From Treponema sp. (GTDB lineage Bacteria; Spirochaetota; Spirochaetia; Treponematales; Treponemataceae), in NCBI GenBank assembly GCA_017464425.1, contig JAFUDX010000032.1, positions 124,001 to 188,000 of the forward strand: 64,000 bases of DNA, given 5' to 3'. Shown here one piece after another: positions 26,034 to 35,128 of the stretch. The position numbers were made by a program, and so were the translations under genes. The number at the start of each line of letters is the position of its first letter. Positions within the stretch are counted from its first letter, which is position 1. The notes below the pieces were generated by a model. It made no database searches, was not told the origin of the DNA, and saw only the letters and a program-made list of their open reading frames with translations.

Positions 26034-27377
26034 TTACAAAAACATTCCCATTGAAAGCGGCAAGAACAAATATTCGCTCGTTTCGCGGAGGTCGCCTTTG
26101 GTGAGAACGATGGGCTTTTCCATGTCGGGCTTGAAATTCTTGCTCACAAAATCAAGCGACGGGTGCGCCACGGCATTTCCGCTCTTCACTTCGAGCGGGA
26201 GCGTTTTGCCGTTTTTTCGGAGCAGAAAATCGACTTCGTACTTTTTTTTGCTGTCGGTTATCGTCTCGTAAAAGCGCAGGGGATGATTGTTGGTGGCGAG
26301 CATTTGCGCAATCAGATTTTCAGTCATCATGCCCTTGTTCACGGAGAGTTTTCCGAGCACGAAGGATTTGTAGATTTCGCTCGTGAGGTAATTTTTGCCC
26401 GCCGCGAGCGTAAGAAGCAAGCCCGTGTCTCCCATGTAGCATTTTGCCTTGCTCGGTTCGATTGAAAATCCCTCAAAAAGCACAGGCTCTTCCACGCCGT
26501 AGCACAGCGAGCCGACCATCGACTCAGAAATCCAGTGAAGCGCGTTGCTGTACGAAACGGAAAAGCGGTCGCCCTGTCCCAGCGCGGAATATTTGATTTT
26601 TTTGTCGTGGTGGGAAAGCATCACGGGAATCGCGTCAAAAATCGCACGGGCTTCGGCGACATAAGTGTCGGCATATTTTGCGATGTCGTCACGGTACAAG
26701 TCGAGAATCGCCCGCTTTGCCGCTTCCGCCGCGTCGTATTTTTTCGTTTCAATGTAAGCGGCGACAGACTGGGGCATTCCGCCGATAATCATGTACAGGC
26801 GAAGTTTTTCGTTTATCGTTTTGAGCAAGTTTCCGAGCGGCTTTTTTGACTCAAAATGCTCTCGCAAGAACGGCACAGTCACTTCATCGCCAAATACCCA
26901 CAAAAATTCCTCAAAATCGAGCGGATGAAGATACATTTTCTCTTCCTCAGAAGGAAGCAGAATATCCTTCACATTTTTTTTGATTGAGATGAGCGAGCCA
27001 GTTTCAATGTAATCATAGCGGTTGTCGGCGACGAGATGCTTTATGAATTCACGCGCTTTCGGATATTTTTGGACCTCATCGAAAATAATGAGCGACTCAT
27101 GCTCGTACAGAGGCGTGGAAAAAATCACAGAAAGTTGGTTGAAGAACTCGTTGATTCGCATTTTGTTGCCGTACTGCGCAAAGAGAGAAAAAACGCTGTC
27201 ATCAACGCTCGAAAAATCAATGAGAATGTACGATTTGTATTCGGTTTTGGCGAATTCCTCAACGAGAAAACTTTTCCCGATTCGGCGCGCCCCCAACACG
27301 ATGACTGCCTTTGAGCGGGGAGAACTGTTTTTCCATTCGACAAGCTGGGCGTATCCCTTTCGGTGAAAGCTTTTCAT
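26034..27377 (-). CDS. AAA ATPase with C-terminal DUF4143/PD-(D/E)XK-like domain
   Basis: 447 residues: Walker A GARRIGKS (29-36), Walker B SLIIFDEVQKYPKA, and a C-terminal nuclease-like domain with KYEVDFLLRKNGKTLPLEVKSG, a good D-x(n)-ExK pattern. It is the second ATPase of this family in the window and, unlike the one at 15655, keeps the catalytic-looking core. The start is placed at 27377 for its GAGGTG Shine-Dalgarno; 16 further codons upstream run into a 34-bp tandem-repeat array. It is the first gene of a unit with the DUF1232 and YgjP-like genes. Biological role unknown. Confidence 0.87.
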   Translation of the reverse strand: MKSFHRKGYAQLVEWKNSSPRSKAVIVLGARRIGKSFLVEEFAKTEYKSYILIDFSSVDDSVFSLFAQYGNKMRINEFFNQLSVIFSTPLYEHESLIIFDEVQKYPKAREFIKHLVADNRYDYIETGSLISIKKNVKDILLPSEEEKMYLHPLDFEEFLWVFGDEVTVPFLREHFESKKPLGNLLKTINEKLRLYMIIGGMPQSVAAYIETKKYDAAEAAKRAILDLYRDDIAKYADTYVAEARAIFDAIPVMLSHHDKKIKYSALGQGDRFSVSYSNALHWISESMVGSLCYGVEEPVLFEGFSIEPSKAKCYMGDTGLLLTLAAGKNYLTSEIYKSFVLGKLSVNKGMMTENLIAQMLATNNHPLRFYETITDSKKKYEVDFLLRKNGKTLPLEVKSGNAVAHPSLDFVSKNFKPDMEKPIVLTKGDLRETSEYLFLPLSMGMFL

Positions 27378-27386
27378 TTCGCACCT

Positions 27387-27556
27387 CACAAAAATTTGAA
27401 CATGGATTTTAATGAAATTCCACAAAAAATTGAATATGACTTTTTATGAAATTCCACAAAAATTTGAACATAACTTTTAGGCTAATTCTACAAAAAATTG
27501 AACATAAAAACAAGCAAAATTCCACAAAAAATTGAACATAAATATGAATTACATTT
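27387..27556. repeat. Five tandem 34-bp repeats upstream of the ATPase gene
   Basis: Five head-to-tail units of exactly 34 bp (27387, 27421, 27455, 27489, 27523), each beginning CACAAAAA(A/T)TTGAACATAA or close and mostly ending AATTC; the last copy is the most degenerate. There are no spacers between units, so this is not a CRISPR. The array directly abuts the ATPase ribosome-binding site. Confidence 0.9.
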
Positions 27557-27590
27557 CTCTTCAAATGTTTCTTTTTTGCATTAGATTTGT

Positions 27591-27596
27591 TATTAT
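27591..27596 (+). promoter_or_regulatory. -10 element of the TPR lipoprotein gene, leaderless start
   Basis: TATTAT followed by exactly 6 nt and the ATG at 27603; no Shine-Dalgarno. Confidence 0.45.
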
Positions 27597-27602
27597 AATC
27601 AT

Positions 27603-27995
27603 ATGAAACGCTCAATTTTTACATTCGTTTTTAGTATCACGCTTTTTACTTCACTTTTTCTCTCATGTTCATCAGTTCCAAAAGAAATTCCCGATGATTT
27701 GACCGCGCAAGAACTCATTCAAAAGGGGCAGAACGAATTTGAAAACGGCAGATACAAAGCCTCCCTCGCCTACTACAACGCGGTCACAGAACGATATGCA
27801 GACACGCCCCCCGTTTATCTTGAAGCATACTACGAAATCGGGCATCTCTACCTAAAGCAAAAAAAATACAGCAAGGCAGAAGTTATTTTTCAGGATATTC
27901 TAGACATCTATGCCCAGTCCCAGCCTGGTACTCTTCCAGGCTCATACCACAAACTTTCTCAGCTCGGACTAGAAAAAATCCAGAATAAAAAATAA
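27603..27995 (+). CDS. TPR-repeat lipoprotein
   Basis: A 130-residue protein with a lipoprotein signal peptide (lipobox LFLSC, Cys near residue 22) followed by about two TPR units (ELIQKGQNEFENGRYKASLAYYNAV, YLEAYYEIGHLYLKQKKYSKAEVIFQDIL). It resembles short BamD/YfiO- or YbgF-like TPR lipoproteins, but is too short for BamD. Expected on the periplasmic face of a membrane as a scaffold. It is convergent with the VWA gene. Confidence 0.78.
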   Translation: MKRSIFTFVFSITLFTSLFLSCSSVPKEIPDDLTAQELIQKGQNEFENGRYKASLAYYNAVTERYADTPPVYLEAYYEIGHLYLKQKKYSKAEVIFQDILDIYAQSQPGTLPGSYHKLSQLGLEKIQNKK

Positions 27996-28009
27996 CAGAG
28001 CATTCCACA

Positions 28010-29392
28010 CTATCTTCCTCTGTCACTTTTGTTGTCTGGCACAATAATTGCGTCAATCATAACGCCTTTCTGCTCAGAAAGGCTCGCAACCCGGTCTTTT
28101 GAGTATTTTCCCGTACCGCGTGGTGTGGGGTGAGGTTCGGCATCGCCAATCAGAATGATTTTTCGCTCTGCTTCTGGCCGCCATTTATAATACTCAAGGG
28201 AAGCAAAAAGTGCCTCATACACAGCTTCTGGAATATCGCCCCCCTCAGTGCCATGAATATAAAAGCCATTTAAATTTTTCTTAAGAACCAAAACATTCGT
28301 TGTGAATTCAAATTTTCTGACGGGCAAATCCATCCATTTATATGTATCGCCATAATCCCGATACAAGAGCAAACCAATCCGCAGGCTTTTGAATTCCTTT
28401 ACCTTTTCAATCATCTGAGGAATCCATTCTTTGCGGAGTTTTTCAACATCGTCCTTCATACTGCCCGTCGTATCAATCGCAAAAACGACATCAGCGCAGT
28501 CTTTGTTTTTTATCCTATCAAGCGAATCCATAATATCATCAGGAAGCGTCTCAGGGCCTTTTGAATAGACCATTTCGCCACCGCCGAATGCCGCAATATT
28601 CTTAAAACTTTCAGCCGCGTCAGGATTGTAATCATCGGTCAGAACAATCACTTCGCCTTCTTTCGGAGTATCTTCTTTCGGTTCCTCGACCTTTTCTTCA
28701 ATCACCAGTTCTTCTGGAATCGGCTCTTCCTCAGCAGGCTCTTCTGGCTCAGGTTCGACTTCTTCTTCCTTCGGCTCAGGCAAATCCTTCACCACAGGCT
28801 CGTCAGGCATTTCTTCTGTATTCTCTTTTCTGATTTCTCTCTTCTCTCTTCTCTCTTCTCTTCCCAAATCAAACATATACGCATTGTCAGCATAATCACC
28901 CGTGTAGTCGCCATATTTTTTTGCGAACGAGCGGATATTGATGAATGTTCCCCGACCAATCTTTACGATTCCATTTCGTGTCCAGGGATAGCCATACGCG
29001 ATTTCAGACGGAATGAAAATATGAAATGCCTCGCCAAAAAATTCATCTTTTTCGGGAGTTGAGTCCATGAGCGGATATTTTGCGCCAGAAGAATCAAGCA
29101 CCTTCCCGTTCAAATAGCGAATTTCATCGCCGTTAATCGGATTGTATTCAAGCGCACGGTAGGCATAGCTGTCCGCCTTGCCCTCTGGATCTTTTGTGGT
29201 CTCAACAAGCATCACGGACTCTATGCCGCTTTTTTTTCTGATAAAAAGATGATAGCCCTTTATTGAATCAAAATCCGTACCATCATCATACACAAGCCGT
29301 AAATCCTCAGGGTGAATCAGAATATCTTCCGCAGAAAAAACAGAGAACACACAAAAAATCGCCAAAATCAGGGAAAAAAAGGACTTTTTCAT
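28010..29392 (-). CDS. Secreted von Willebrand factor A domain protein
   Basis: 460 residues with a signal peptide (cleavage near residue 20, VFSAED). The N-terminal domain (about 20-180) is of unknown type. A strongly acidic, proline-rich linker (about 180-260) leads to a VWA domain with the MIDAS-like VVFAIDTTGSMKDD and a LIGDAEPHPTP segment. VWA domains bind metal and mediate protein-protein contact. The architecture is conserved-looking for treponemes, but I cannot name a characterised homologue. The Shine-Dalgarno is weak (GAGAG). Confidence 0.8.
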   Translation of the reverse strand: MKKSFFSLILAIFCVFSVFSAEDILIHPEDLRLVYDDGTDFDSIKGYHLFIRKKSGIESVMLVETTKDPEGKADSYAYRALEYNPINGDEIRYLNGKVLDSSGAKYPLMDSTPEKDEFFGEAFHIFIPSEIAYGYPWTRNGIVKIGRGTFINIRSFAKKYGDYTGDYADNAYMFDLGREERREKREIRKENTEEMPDEPVVKDLPEPKEEEVEPEPEEPAEEEPIPEELVIEEKVEEPKEDTPKEGEVIVLTDDYNPDAAESFKNIAAFGGGEMVYSKGPETLPDDIMDSLDRIKNKDCADVVFAIDTTGSMKDDVEKLRKEWIPQMIEKVKEFKSLRIGLLLYRDYGDTYKWMDLPVRKFEFTTNVLVLKKNLNGFYIHGTEGGDIPEAVYEALFASLEYYKWRPEAERKIILIGDAEPHPTPRGTGKYSKDRVASLSEQKGVMIDAIIVPDNKSDRGR

Positions 29393-29418
29393 CTCTCTAT
29401 TTTCGACTTATTTTTTTG

Positions 29419-29446
29419 TTGAATTTACATAAATGTGTGCTATAAT
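29419..29446 (+). promoter_or_regulatory. Sigma-70-type promoter upstream of the 29492 gene
   Basis: TTGAAT (29419-29424), 16-bp spacer, TATAAT (29441-29446). Transcription would start near 29453, giving a leader of about 40 nt before the ATG at 29492. Confidence 0.7.
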
Positions 29447-29491
29447 TTTAAATGAAAATTTTGCCCCTATTGGCAATTTTTTTACTACAGT

Positions 29492-30613
29492 ATGAACACC
29501 CAATATTCAACGAACGAAGAATTTACTTCTGTCGACATAAACGAGTTTTTTGACCCAAACGAACAGTCTCCCCAATCAATAGACACCGGAATCGTTGTAT
29601 TCACCGAGCCGCAACGTTTACTTATTAAAACAATCCGCCAAAGTCTTTCTGAATCAAATGAAAAACAGCTGGAACCGTTCAATAAGCGCGTAGAAGACCT
29701 TAAAAAGCTTGCCTCTGCAATCGCAGCATTTCCGTCTCTTCTGGAACGGGCAAATCTTACTGGTGGCACACGCACGCCCACTTCACTTATCGATTCGCTC
29801 ATAAATTCAAACAGAGAGGGAGACACCACCTTGCAGCTGCCGTCAAAAGCCACGCTTGGCAAAGGCTTTCTTGTCGCAAAGCTTCACACCTTTTCTTCCC
29901 TCGAAAAGCTCTGCCGCGAAGAAAATCTTGATCAAAAACTCATCTCGGCCGTGCATGATGAAACAATCTCAATGATGTTTCTTCTTCTTTCCGAAGATGT
30001 CTACCTCAATTTAATTCGTGACACAAGCCTTTCCATGAACGAACGCCGCCAGCTTGCCATTTCGCTCTTGCTTCTGTGGGAACACCGCGCTGACCAAAAC
30101 ATCGCGGACATTTCTCCCGTCTTGCAATCAGTCTGGAAGGCACGCACACGGCTTGCACCCGCATTCGGTACGATGATGGGCACAAGCGAACTGATTATGA
30201 TTTCGTTTCAGCTTGATGAACAATGGTCTGTTTTTATCAAGACAAAACTTGGAGATCCCGGCGTAAATCAAGCAATGGAAGAATTTCTGTTCGGCATTTC
30301 GTACGAGCAAATCACAAAGCTTAAAAACATTCTCCGCGAAAAGGGAATCGCAGCCATCGGTCGTGATGAAGTCTCTGCATTCTTGGGCGCAGATGTAAAA
30401 ACAAATGTGAGCGAAGATTACCGTGACTTTTTCCAGCAGTATTCACTCCGCCGTGACAATGCCCGTGCACGCAAACGGCTCAATCTTCCCGGTCCTCACA
30501 AAACCCTTGAAGACTATTTTATCAGCTTCGTCATGGAAAAAAATCGTGAAAAGCAAGAAAATGACACCGTTGCTCAAGAAAAAAATCAAGAAGAAGCGGT
30601 CGTAACGGCTTGA
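29492..30613 (+). CDS. Conserved-looking hypothetical protein
   Basis: A 373-residue soluble, mostly helical protein beginning MNTQYSTNEEFTSVDINEFF, with no signal peptide or membrane helix. The middle (about 95-300) is leucine-rich helical, and the C-terminus is a charged, glutamine/glutamate-rich tail. No motif is recognised. A good promoter lies upstream but the ATG has no clear Shine-Dalgarno. It precedes rpsU by 68 bp and may be part of the same housekeeping group. No function is proposed. Confidence 0.65.
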   Translation: MNTQYSTNEEFTSVDINEFFDPNEQSPQSIDTGIVVFTEPQRLLIKTIRQSLSESNEKQLEPFNKRVEDLKKLASAIAAFPSLLERANLTGGTRTPTSLIDSLINSNREGDTTLQLPSKATLGKGFLVAKLHTFSSLEKLCREENLDQKLISAVHDETISMMFLLLSEDVYLNLIRDTSLSMNERRQLAISLLLLWEHRADQNIADISPVLQSVWKARTRLAPAFGTMMGTSELIMISFQLDEQWSVFIKTKLGDPGVNQAMEEFLFGISYEQITKLKNILREKGIAAIGRDEVSAFLGADVKTNVSEDYRDFFQQYSLRRDNARARKRLNLPGPHKTLEDYFISFVMEKNREKQENDTVAQEKNQEEAVVTA

Positions 30614-30681
30614 AATATTTTTTGATTTCTGATAAATTTACAGAACTTACGGATTCTTCGGTAGTGAGGAGGTGAACACAC

Positions 30682-30894
30682 ATGGCAACAATCTTTGTTG
30701 AAGATTCAGAAAATCTTGAAAAAGCAATCAAACGCTTCAAGAGAATGGTCGAAAAAGAAGGCATCATCCGCGAATACAAAAAGCGCGAATACTACGAAAA
30801 ACCATCTACAATCCTTAACCGCAAGAACAAAACGCTTCAGCGCAAATTGATGAAGAAAACACGCAAATCACACGATTCGCGCTCTGCTTACTAA
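30682..30894 (+). CDS. rpsU: 30S ribosomal protein S21
   Basis: A 70-residue basic protein with the S21 pattern: [24 protein letters not shown] followed by [10 protein letters not shown] and a basic [15 protein letters not shown] tail. S21 sits on the 30S platform near the anti-Shine-Dalgarno and helps initiation. The Shine-Dalgarno here is strong (AGGAGGTGA, 6-7 nt before the ATG). An intrinsic terminator follows directly. Confidence 0.96.
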   Translation: MATIFVEDSENLEKAIKRFKRMVEKEGIIREYKKREYYEKPSTILNRKNKTLQRKLMKKTRKSHDSRSAY

Positions 30895-30902
30895 GGAATC
30901 AC

Positions 30903-30930
30903 GCCCTTGCTTTTGCAGGGGCTTTTTTTT
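30903..30930 (+). terminator. Intrinsic terminator after rpsU
   Basis: GCCCTTGC / GCAGGGGC stem (one G-T pair) with a TTTT loop, followed by eight T. Confidence 0.85.
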
Positions 30931-30939
30931 GCTAATTTA

Positions 30940-30968
30940 TTGACGACAAGGCTTTTATAAGTTATTAT
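30940..30968 (+). promoter_or_regulatory. Promoter of the PilZ gene giving a leaderless start
   Basis: TTGACG (30940-30945), 17-bp spacer, TATTAT (30963-30968), then exactly 6 nt before the ATG at 30975. The predicted +1 is the A of the start codon. It is the clearest leaderless promoter in the window. Confidence 0.8.
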
Positions 30969-30974
30969 TATCCT

Positions 30975-31916
30975 ATGGGAATTGCGACTAGCCAACAGCT
31001 TACAAAATATTATGATCAGTACAGAGATACTGAAATTACTTTCACTAAAGACATTATTCGTGCTCTCGGTCTCGATCCTCGTCAGGTTTATGTAAAGTGC
31101 AATGGCGGTCAGTGGCCTTGTATCATCAACTCCACTTCATTCCAGCATGCAAAAATCATCGTCGGCACAAAGGGTGGTGCATTTCAATCGCTCGCAGCAA
31201 AAGACAATCCCACAGCCAGCATCCGTTTTTGTTTCAACGAGCAGGAAGGTGATGGCATTATCACATTCTTGGTCTCTTCACGCGTTGCAGAAATCCGTCC
31301 ATACATGAATTCAAAAGATTTGGTCATCGTTACGCTCCAGTTTTCTGCGCGTCCGCCAGATGATTTAATCGAAATTTGTGGCAAACTTCTCGAAGCAAAC
31401 GCAAATGCAATCCGCCGCCGAGAAGAGCGGGTCATTATCAACGAAGACTCAAAGCGCAAACTCAATCTTGCAAAAGAAGAGTGCAATGTTATCGTTCAGA
31501 GCGTTCCGCGTCACTGTGTTGTTCGTGATTTGTCATTCTCTGGCGCACGCCTTGTTCTTATCGGACTTTCACAGTTTCTCTCAGGCAAAGAAGCAATTCT
31601 CCGTCTGGAATTCAACGAACCAAGCGAAATCGTTTCAATCAAAGGCACTATCGTTTCAGCAGATTTAATTCAAGGTCGTAAAGATATTTGTATCGCAAGC
31701 GTCAAATTTGAAGAATCATCTCTTCCGCTTTCTTACAAAATGCATCTAAACGAGTATCTTACGAGTGTCCGTAAAACACAGCTCACAGCCACCGAGCAAA
31801 TTGAGCAGCAAAAGGCGGCTCAGCAGCAGGCACAGGCTACCATACAGCAAGTTCAAGCTCCGCAGGCACAGCAAGTCGCTTCAGAGTCTGCCCCAGAGCC
31901 ACAAGAACAGGCATAA
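30975..31916 (+). CDS. PilZ-domain protein (c-di-GMP receptor candidate)
   Basis: 313 residues. An N-terminal domain (about 1-130) of unknown type precedes a PilZ domain (about 135-265) with the RRREER arginine motif and the downstream DLSFSGARLVL, a match to D/NxSxxG. Such domains bind cyclic-di-GMP. The last 45 residues are a glutamine/alanine-rich tail. It overlaps no gene and is followed after 3 nt by a TPR gene, so both are co-transcribed. The REC-EAL protein at 13897 could supply the antagonistic c-di-GMP signal. No Shine-Dalgarno; the start is leaderless. Confidence 0.88.
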   Translation: MGIATSQQLTKYYDQYRDTEITFTKDIIRALGLDPRQVYVKCNGGQWPCIINSTSFQHAKIIVGTKGGAFQSLAAKDNPTASIRFCFNEQEGDGIITFLVSSRVAEIRPYMNSKDLVIVTLQFSARPPDDLIEICGKLLEANANAIRRREERVIINEDSKRKLNLAKEECNVIVQSVPRHCVVRDLSFSGARLVLIGLSQFLSGKEAILRLEFNEPSEIVSIKGTIVSADLIQGRKDICIASVKFEESSLPLSYKMHLNEYLTSVRKTQLTATEQIEQQKAAQQQAQATIQQVQAPQAQQVASESAPEPQEQA

Positions 31917-31919
31917 CCC

Positions 31920-33065
31920 ATGAATCCTGTTTCGCCATTGGACTCTGTTTATTTCATTACTCTCCCCGAAGATTTTAAACTTTCAAACAGTGCGTTTCAT
32001 ATCGACACCACGATTCCGCTTCCCGTGCAAAAAAAAGCAGAAGATGCACCCGGCACATTTGATATGAAGTCGCTCACCCAAGAGCAGATTTTGGCCGGTC
32101 TTCTTACGGTCATGGCATATGATCCCAAAAACGAGCATATTCTATATTATCGTTCAGTTTTAAAAAATGCCCGCCCCAACCTAAAAAAAGAACTTGGCGA
32201 AGCGGCAATTCTCAAAGCAAAAAACGAAGATTTTGAACTTGCCGAAGAAATTTTCCGCGCTTTGCATGGTTTTGACCCAGAGGACATGACGATTGTTCTC
32301 AACATGGCACTTTTCTTTGACCAGCGGGCGGATTCATACCGTCGTTCAGGCTTGCACGAAGATGCCGATGCTTACGATGCAGACGCATTCAATTACTACC
32401 GCGAGGCATTAGAAGCCGAGCCATCCCTGCCCGATGCATTTTTTAACGCAGGATTTTTCTACCTCAAACAGCGAAAATACAAAGAAGCAAAAGATTCCTT
32501 TGAAACATACCTTGCACTCACTTGTGATGCAAAAGACGAAGATTTGGGCGAAAACGGCATCTACAAAAAGAACCGCGCTCAGGAAATCTTAAACGAAATT
32601 GCAAACCGAAACATGGATGACGAGCATTTTTCTGCCGCATATGATTTAATCAACCGTGGCGAAGAAGAAAAAGGCTTAGAGGAAATCCGAAAATTCATCG
32701 AGAAGAATCCCAATGTCTGGAACGCATGGTTTATGCTTGGCTGGGGTATGCGAAAGATCAAGCATTTCGATGAAGCAAAATTGGCTTTTGAAAAGGCACT
32801 TTCACTCGAAGGCGGAGAAACGAGCGACACATACAATGAACTTGCAATCTGTCTGCTTGAAACAGGCGATTTAAAAGGCGCAAAAAAATTGCTCGAAAAA
32901 GCCCTTGTAAAAGACAGCGAAAATACAAAAATCATCTCAAATTTAGGCTATCTAGCACTCAAAGAAGGAAATCCATCTCTTGCCGCTGGCTACTTCCAGA
33001 CCGTACTTGAAATCGACCCAGACGATAAAATTGCCGCGTTGGAACTTGCAAAATTGGAAAGCTAG
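31920..33065 (+). CDS. TPR-repeat protein, cytoplasmic
   Basis: 381 residues with no signal peptide. TPR units are visible near residues 150-200 (FNYYREALEAEPSLPDAFFNAGFFYLKQRKYKEA), 255-300, 305-335 and 345-375 (AAGYFQTVLEIDPDD). The first 45 residues are not TPR. Probably a scaffold. It starts 3 nt after the PilZ gene stop, implying coupled translation and a shared process. Confidence 0.82.
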   Translation: MNPVSPLDSVYFITLPEDFKLSNSAFHIDTTIPLPVQKKAEDAPGTFDMKSLTQEQILAGLLTVMAYDPKNEHILYYRSVLKNARPNLKKELGEAAILKAKNEDFELAEEIFRALHGFDPEDMTIVLNMALFFDQRADSYRRSGLHEDADAYDADAFNYYREALEAEPSLPDAFFNAGFFYLKQRKYKEAKDSFETYLALTCDAKDEDLGENGIYKKNRAQEILNEIANRNMDDEHFSAAYDLINRGEEEKGLEEIRKFIEKNPNVWNAWFMLGWGMRKIKHFDEAKLAFEKALSLEGGETSDTYNELAICLLETGDLKGAKKLLEKALVKDSENTKIISNLGYLALKEGNPSLAAGYFQTVLEIDPDDKIAALELAKLES

Positions 33066-33118
33066 GTTTAGCCACCTCTGAATTCGTTTCTTTACTTCTA
33101 TTTTTTATCACTTTTTGT

Positions 33119-33124
33119 TATACT
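33119..33124 (+). promoter_or_regulatory. Probable -10 element of the DAHP synthase fusion gene
   Basis: TATACT ends 8 nt before the ATG at 33133. There is no Shine-Dalgarno, so the leader would be only 1-2 nt. Confidence 0.45.
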
Positions 33125-33132
33125 TTTTCATT

Positions 33133-35061
33133 ATGGTTATCGTACTGAAAAATGGAATCAGCGAGGGCGAGAAGTCTAACATCAAGAATGTGCTCGCCGC
33201 GCGTAAGTTTAAGATAAATGAAGTCAAGGGCGAGGAAAGCACTGTCCTTGCCGCGGTCGGAAAGCTTGCAATGGATGTTCGCGAGGTCGAAGTTTTGCCG
33301 GGCGTTGAGAAGGTCATTCCGATTTCAAAGCCGTACAAAATGGCGAGCCGCGAGTTCAAGCCGGAAAATTCTATCGTGGAGATTCCGAACAACCGCGGGC
33401 AGATTATCCGTGTGGGCGGAAGCCGTTTGGTCGCGATTGCAGGTCCGTGTGCAGTCGAAAGCCGGCAGCAGATGCTTGACGCGGCTGAGGCGGTGGCAGC
33501 AAGCGGGGCGACCATGCTCCGTGGCGGCGCATACAAGCCGCGCACTTCCCCCTACTCGTTTCAGGGCTTGGGCGAAGAGGGCTTGAAGTACCTCAAAGAA
33601 GCGGGCGAAAAGCACGGTCTTCCCGTTGTCACTGAAATTGTCGCAAGCGAATACATTCCCGTCATGAAGGATTATGTCGATGTCTATCAGGTGGGTGCGC
33701 GGAACATGCAGAATTTCGAGCTTTTAAAGCGGCTCGGTGCGCTCGGAAAGCCTGTCATTTTAAAGCGCGGGCTTTCTGCCACGATTGAAGAATGGCTCAT
33801 GAGCGCGGAATACCTTCTTTCTTCGGGAACGGACAAGGTTATTCTCTGCGAGCGCGGAATCCGTACCTACGAAAAGGCAACGCGCAACACGCTTGATTTG
33901 AGCGCGATTCCCGTGCTCCGAAGCATGACGCACCTTCCGATTATTGTTGACCCAAGCCATGCGCTCGGCGTTCGCGACAAAATTCCTCCGATGGCACTTG
34001 CCTCAATCGCGGCGGGAGCTGACGGCATCATCGTGGAAGTGCATTGCCACCCTGAGCAGGCTTTAAGCGATGCGGCACAGGCACTCTACCCCCAGCAGTT
34101 CGACAAAATCATGCGCGATATTGAGTCGCTTGCCCCCGTCATCGGAAAGGAAGTCGCCCATATCCGCGCGGCTGAAAAATCAGAAAAAACGGACGGACTA
34201 CCCGTCGCGCATAAAAAGCCCGTCTGCGTGTTCAGTGGCAAAAAAGGCGCGTACGCAGAACAGGCAATCGAGAATTTCTTTGACGATATGGCGGTCGCTG
34301 AGACGGTCAACTCGTTCGACGAGATTTTCCAAGCGGTCGTTGACGGAAAAGCCGAGTACGGCATGGTTCCAATCGAGAATTCAACGGCTGGCTCAGTCTA
34401 CAACAACTACGACAACCTCACGCGCTACGAAGACATTTCTATCGTGGGTGCGCTCACGCTCCGAATCCAGCATTCGCTCCTCGGCGTAAAGGGCGCAACT
34501 CTTGAAACAATCAAAAATGTCTACTCGCATCCGCAGGGCTTGGCGCAGTGCTCCAATTTCCTCAAAAATCGGAACTGGCAAGCCGTCGATACGGTCTCTA
34601 CGGCAACGGCGGCTTCTCTCGTCGCAGAAAAAGGAAGTGCCGAGAACGCGGCGATTTGCAACGCACGGAATGCGGGCATCTACGGTCTTGAAGTCATAAA
34701 AGAAGGAATCCAGAACGAGCAGGACAACTACACGCGCTTCGTCGTGATTGCCGCGAACCACCTTTCAGAGCCGGTCAAACAGTGGGGCGAGAAAAAGCCG
34801 AACATGGCGAGCTTCGTGTTCACCACAAAGAACGAGGCGGGTGCGTTGTATGATGCGCTCGGCGTGTTCAAAACGGAAAAACTGAGCATGAACCGCCTCG
34901 AATCACGCCCGATTGCAGGCAAGCCGTGGAAATACTGGTTCTACTGCGATGTTGTGATTCCGAGTGAGTGCGAAAATCCCGTCAAGATGATTGGCGAATT
35001 CAGCGAAAAATTGAAGAGCGTCGCCGAAGATGTGCGAATTCTTGGCGTGTACGCGGAGTAA
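33133..35061 (+). CDS. Bifunctional DAHP synthase / prephenate dehydratase
   Basis: 642 residues. Residues 1-70 form the ferredoxin-like regulatory domain of type I-beta DAHP synthases; 70-340 are the synthase barrel with AIAGPCAVES, GGAYKPRTSPYSF and IVDPSHALG. Residues about 360-540 are prephenate dehydratase (FSGKKGAYAEQA, GMVPIENSTAGSV, NYTRFVV), and about 555-642 an ACT domain with the ESRPI phenylalanine-binding motif. It therefore covers the first shikimate step and the step from prephenate to phenylpyruvate. This pairing is less usual than fusions with chorismate mutase, which is missing here. The start is ATG 33133; an upstream TTG is rejected. Confidence 0.92.
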   Translation: MVIVLKNGISEGEKSNIKNVLAARKFKINEVKGEESTVLAAVGKLAMDVREVEVLPGVEKVIPISKPYKMASREFKPENSIVEIPNNRGQIIRVGGSRLVAIAGPCAVESRQQMLDAAEAVAASGATMLRGGAYKPRTSPYSFQGLGEEGLKYLKEAGEKHGLPVVTEIVASEYIPVMKDYVDVYQVGARNMQNFELLKRLGALGKPVILKRGLSATIEEWLMSAEYLLSSGTDKVILCERGIRTYEKATRNTLDLSAIPVLRSMTHLPIIVDPSHALGVRDKIPPMALASIAAGADGIIVEVHCHPEQALSDAAQALYPQQFDKIMRDIESLAPVIGKEVAHIRAAEKSEKTDGLPVAHKKPVCVFSGKKGAYAEQAIENFFDDMAVAETVNSFDEIFQAVVDGKAEYGMVPIENSTAGSVYNNYDNLTRYEDISIVGALTLRIQHSLLGVKGATLETIKNVYSHPQGLAQCSNFLKNRNWQAVDTVSTATAASLVAEKGSAENAAICNARNAGIYGLEVIKEGIQNEQDNYTRFVVIAANHLSEPVKQWGEKKPNMASFVFTTKNEAGALYDALGVFKTEKLSMNRLESRPIAGKPWKYWFYCDVVIPSECENPVKMIGEFSEKLKSVAEDVRILGVYAE

Positions 35062-35128
35062 TGCTATAAAATTCCTCACAGAACTTAAGAGTACACAGAG
35101 AATGAAATATAATTTCTTATTCCAAACG

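Noticed and set aside
27387-27556. Possible CRISPR array (34-bp direct repeats)
   Set aside because: Units are head to tail with no spacers, are imperfect, and no cas genes are nearby.
29452-29553. 33-codon frame 5 nt after a TATAAT box, upstream of the 29492 gene
   Set aside because: It overlaps the larger gene in another frame and has no leader-peptide or domain features; the box is a normal promoter.
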